Positions 22,250 to 23,650 of a stretch of DNA of 23,650 nt are shown one piece after another. The first letter of the stretch is position 1. Each line of letters opens with the position of its first letter. The notes beneath the pieces are model-generated. The model saw only the letters and a program-made list of their open reading frames with translations. It was not told where the DNA came from and searched no databases. The translations under genes and the position numbers were made by a program. Source of the stretch: CAYRLZ01 sp964425275 (GTDB taxonomy: Bacteria > Hydrothermota > Tepidihabitantia > Tepidihabitantales > JBDRVQ01); assembly GCA_964425275.1 (NCBI GenBank), contig CAYRLZ010000082.1, forward strand, positions 1 to 23,650. The letters are read 5' to 3'.

Positions 22250-22306
22250 AACTCAAAGTTCAGAACTCAAAGTTAAGTTTTGCGTCTTGTGCCTTGCGTT
22301 TTGATT
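22250..22306. repeat. Short direct repeats before purA
   Basis: On the plus strand the 11-mer AACTCAAAGTT occurs twice, separated by CAG (22253-22277 region), then TTGCG occurs twice nine bases apart. Each 11-mer is itself a near-palindrome (AACT-CAA-AGTT). This occupies the whole purA leader, where a ribosome-binding site would be expected. Confidence 0.55.
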
Positions 22307-22320
22307 TATAATATAACTCC

Positions 22321-23418
22321 TCACATTTTATAGGAGAGGGAAATCTTCCAGTTGGAAGTTGGGAAGGAATAGATTAGGTAGTCAAAGCCAATGTCAACTG
22401 AGAAATTTTTTACTCCCAGGCCAAAGCCATAACAGAGGCCGAGTCTCTTAACCCCGGATTTTTCCCCAAAAAGCCAATCCAGAATTGATTTGACCTGTTC
22501 TTCTTCCTCCGCCCCCTCCTTTTTTACCATTTCTACCCCACCGCGCCAGCCGTGAACATCCTCAAAATAACCAACCCGGGCATGCACCAAATTAGCATAA
22601 GACAATTCAATCCCTAAACTCTTCCAGGCGTCTTTAAATTCATAACCTAAGGAATCCCAATAAAAACCGGTAAGACCGATAGCCATCTCTACGGGGATAT
22701 AGAGTTTTAACAACTCGTCTTTTATCGGGATGAAGTTTACCCCGAGCCTTAATATTCGGGGGATTGGGTCAGATTCACCAGAAGCGGTATAAGAGATATT
22801 AGGACCGAGATTGGATAAAGAAGTGCCAAGATTAAACCACCGAAATGGTCTATACAATATACCGAAATCGGTTCCCCAGGTTATGCCGGTCCCGCCGCTG
22901 GTTATCCCTAATTCCGGCATCGCCTCCCAGACCCATTCCGGAACCAAAAAGGAATAGATAAACTTCCAGGAGAAACCAATTCCCAAGTTAGAAAGTAAAG
23001 GATAACCATAAGATAAGGTAGCGGCTAAATCAAAAGTCGTATATTCACCTAAGAGGTCGCCCCGGCTATTTATCACCTCAGTCTTTCCGGTATTGAGATA
23101 GATGATATTGCCACCAATCGTCCCTTTTGGTAAGGAATGGGTAAGGGCTAAGAACTCGTAATACATCCCGGGATAGAGACCGGGGAGCCAGTTGCAGTGC
23201 ATCAGGGTGGCATTAAATGAATTCTGGAAGGCTTGGCCAGCCGGATTGTAATAAGTAGCGCTCGCATCATCAGCAATTGCGACAAAGGCACCACCCAAGG
23301 AAGTTGGGCGGGCCGCCGGCCAAATCATTAAAAAGACCGCCCCCGGATATCCGAAATAACCAAAGGCCGTGGTAAAGATAAGAAACGAAAGTCCAAATCT
23401 TCTACTCATACCTAACAT
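22321..23418 (-). CDS. PorV/PorQ (UPF0164)-type outer-membrane beta-barrel protein
   Basis: A 365-residue protein (362 from the second ATG at 23409). It has a signal peptide (SRRFGLSFLIFTTAFGYFG), followed by AVFLMIWPAARPTSLGGAFVAIADDASATYYNPAGQA. That PxARPxxLGGAFVAxADDxxATxxNPAG block is the hallmark of PorV/UPF0164 proteins. The rest alternates amphipathic strands, ending in SWKISLSYKM-like terminal strand residues, as expected for an FadL-like barrel. In T9SS lineages PorV-type proteins carry substrates to the sortase at the surface, which would fit the protease at 133-3006 with its sorting-domain tail. Other family members have no proven link to T9SS. The promoter -10 ends 5 nt before the first ATG and 14 nt before the second. 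TTAGGT precedes the second. Confidence 0.85.
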   Translation of the reverse strand: MLGMSRRFGLSFLIFTTAFGYFGYPGAVFLMIWPAARPTSLGGAFVAIADDASATYYNPAGQAFQNSFNATLMHCNWLPGLYPGMYYEFLALTHSLPKGTIGGNIIYLNTGKTEVINSRGDLLGEYTTFDLAATLSYGYPLLSNLGIGFSWKFIYSFLVPEWVWEAMPELGITSGGTGITWGTDFGILYRPFRWFNLGTSLSNLGPNISYTASGESDPIPRILRLGVNFIPIKDELLKLYIPVEMAIGLTGFYWDSLGYEFKDAWKSLGIELSYANLVHARVGYFEDVHGWRGGVEMVKKEGAEEEEQVKSILDWLFGEKSGVKRLGLCYGFGLGVKNFSVDIGFDYLIYSFPTSNWKISLSYKM

Positions 23419-23423
23419 ACCTA

Positions 23424-23452
23424 ATTATAAAGAAAATTTAAGTATTAGTCAA
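23424..23452 (-). promoter_or_regulatory. Promoter of the PorV-like gene, TTGACT-17-TATAAT
   Basis: On the minus strand TTGACT (23452-23447), a 17-nt spacer and TATAAT (23429-23424), then 5 nt to the first ATG. This is the same geometry as the PpiD-like gene promoter. Confidence 0.8.
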
Positions 23453-23482
23453 GGTGGAGTAAAAATAAAAGACAAGTGAAAA

Positions 23483-23502
23483 GGTGGGTTAGCCTTTTGG
23501 CA
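23483..23502. repeat. Small hairpin between PorV promoter and array 2
   Basis: AAAAGG and CCTTTT form a 6-bp stem around an 8-nt loop near these positions. It is too weak and lacks a proper T-run, so a terminator call is not justified. Confidence 0.3.
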
Positions 23503-23512
23503 TAGAACCAAT

Positions 23513-23650
23513 AATAGCATTCTGAATAGGACTCTTTATAGAAAAGAGAATAGAACACCCAATAGCATCCCGAACAGAACCGAGAATAGAACACCCAATA
23601 GGATAGAGAATAGAACGCTCAATAGGATAGAGAATAGGATTACCAATAGG
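23513..23650. repeat. Array 2: 12-bp tandem units (AATAG plus 7 bases), at least 11 units, open at window end
   Basis: Units start at 23513 and every 12 bp through 23645 with no indel. Variants are TATAG (23537) and AACAG (23573). The first three units match the first three of array 1 with only two substitutions over 36 bp. The same CTCTTT/AAAGAG hairpin is present, with only a loop base changed. Later units are more uniform than in array 1: AATAGGATAGAG occurs at 23597 and 23621, and AATAGAACACCC at 23549 and 23585. No gene is visible in it. Confidence 0.9.

Overview
The window looks like a bacterial chromosome segment with a GC content in the low 40s by eye, canonical sigma70-type promoters and an outer membrane. 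Three genes suggest a diderm lineage of the FCB/WOR-3-like kind: a secreted subtilase ending in a FlgD/T9SS-type sorting domain, a PorV/UPF0164-type outer-membrane protein, and a SurA/PpiD-type foldase. The lineage is inference from gene content; no ribosomal marker is present. I see no phage, insertion sequence, CRISPR array or plasmid function.

Layout. Positions 14-5709 are on the minus strand: tRNA-Asn, a secreted S8 protease (133-3006) behind a small two-helix membrane protein (3036-3347), a five-tRNA cluster in the order Pro-Arg(TCT)-His-Arg(TCG)-Lys (3358-3773), and a membrane-anchored PpiD/SurA-like protein (3928-5709). The 547 bp from 5710 to 6256 has no credible gene. It holds two divergent promoters, a 19-unit tandem array with an exact 12-bp period, and a perfect 14-bp inverted repeat.

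Positions 6257-17642 are an eight-gene plus-strand surface-glycan or glycosylation cluster. It contains five polytopic GT-C-like membrane proteins, one DPM1/GtrB-like polyprenyl-phosphate sugar synthase, one SAM methyltransferase and one TPR lipoprotein. The last GT-C-like protein carries its own C-terminal TPRs. A reasonable reading is that the GT2 enzyme makes lipid-linked sugars on the cytoplasmic face, the GT-C proteins transfer them outside, and the TPR domains contact the acceptor.

Positions 17635-19796 (minus) encode a transmembrane histidine kinase followed by two output-less receiver proteins. Positions 19999-20967 (plus) encode an orphan 2-hydroxyacyl-CoA-dehydratase-type activase. 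It faces purA (20975-22249, minus), which lies downstream of the PorV-like gene (22321-23418, minus). A second 12-bp array starts at 23513 and runs off the window.

Two cross-cutting signals stand out. First, promoters here mostly use a 16-bp spacer. Several transcription-unit-leading genes have the -10 box 5-8 nt from the start codon (leaderless layout), while operon-internal genes have Shine-Dalgarno sequences. Second, the two 12-bp arrays share their promoter-proximal units almost exactly and begin 60-64 bp upstream of the -35 boxes of two envelope-biogenesis genes.
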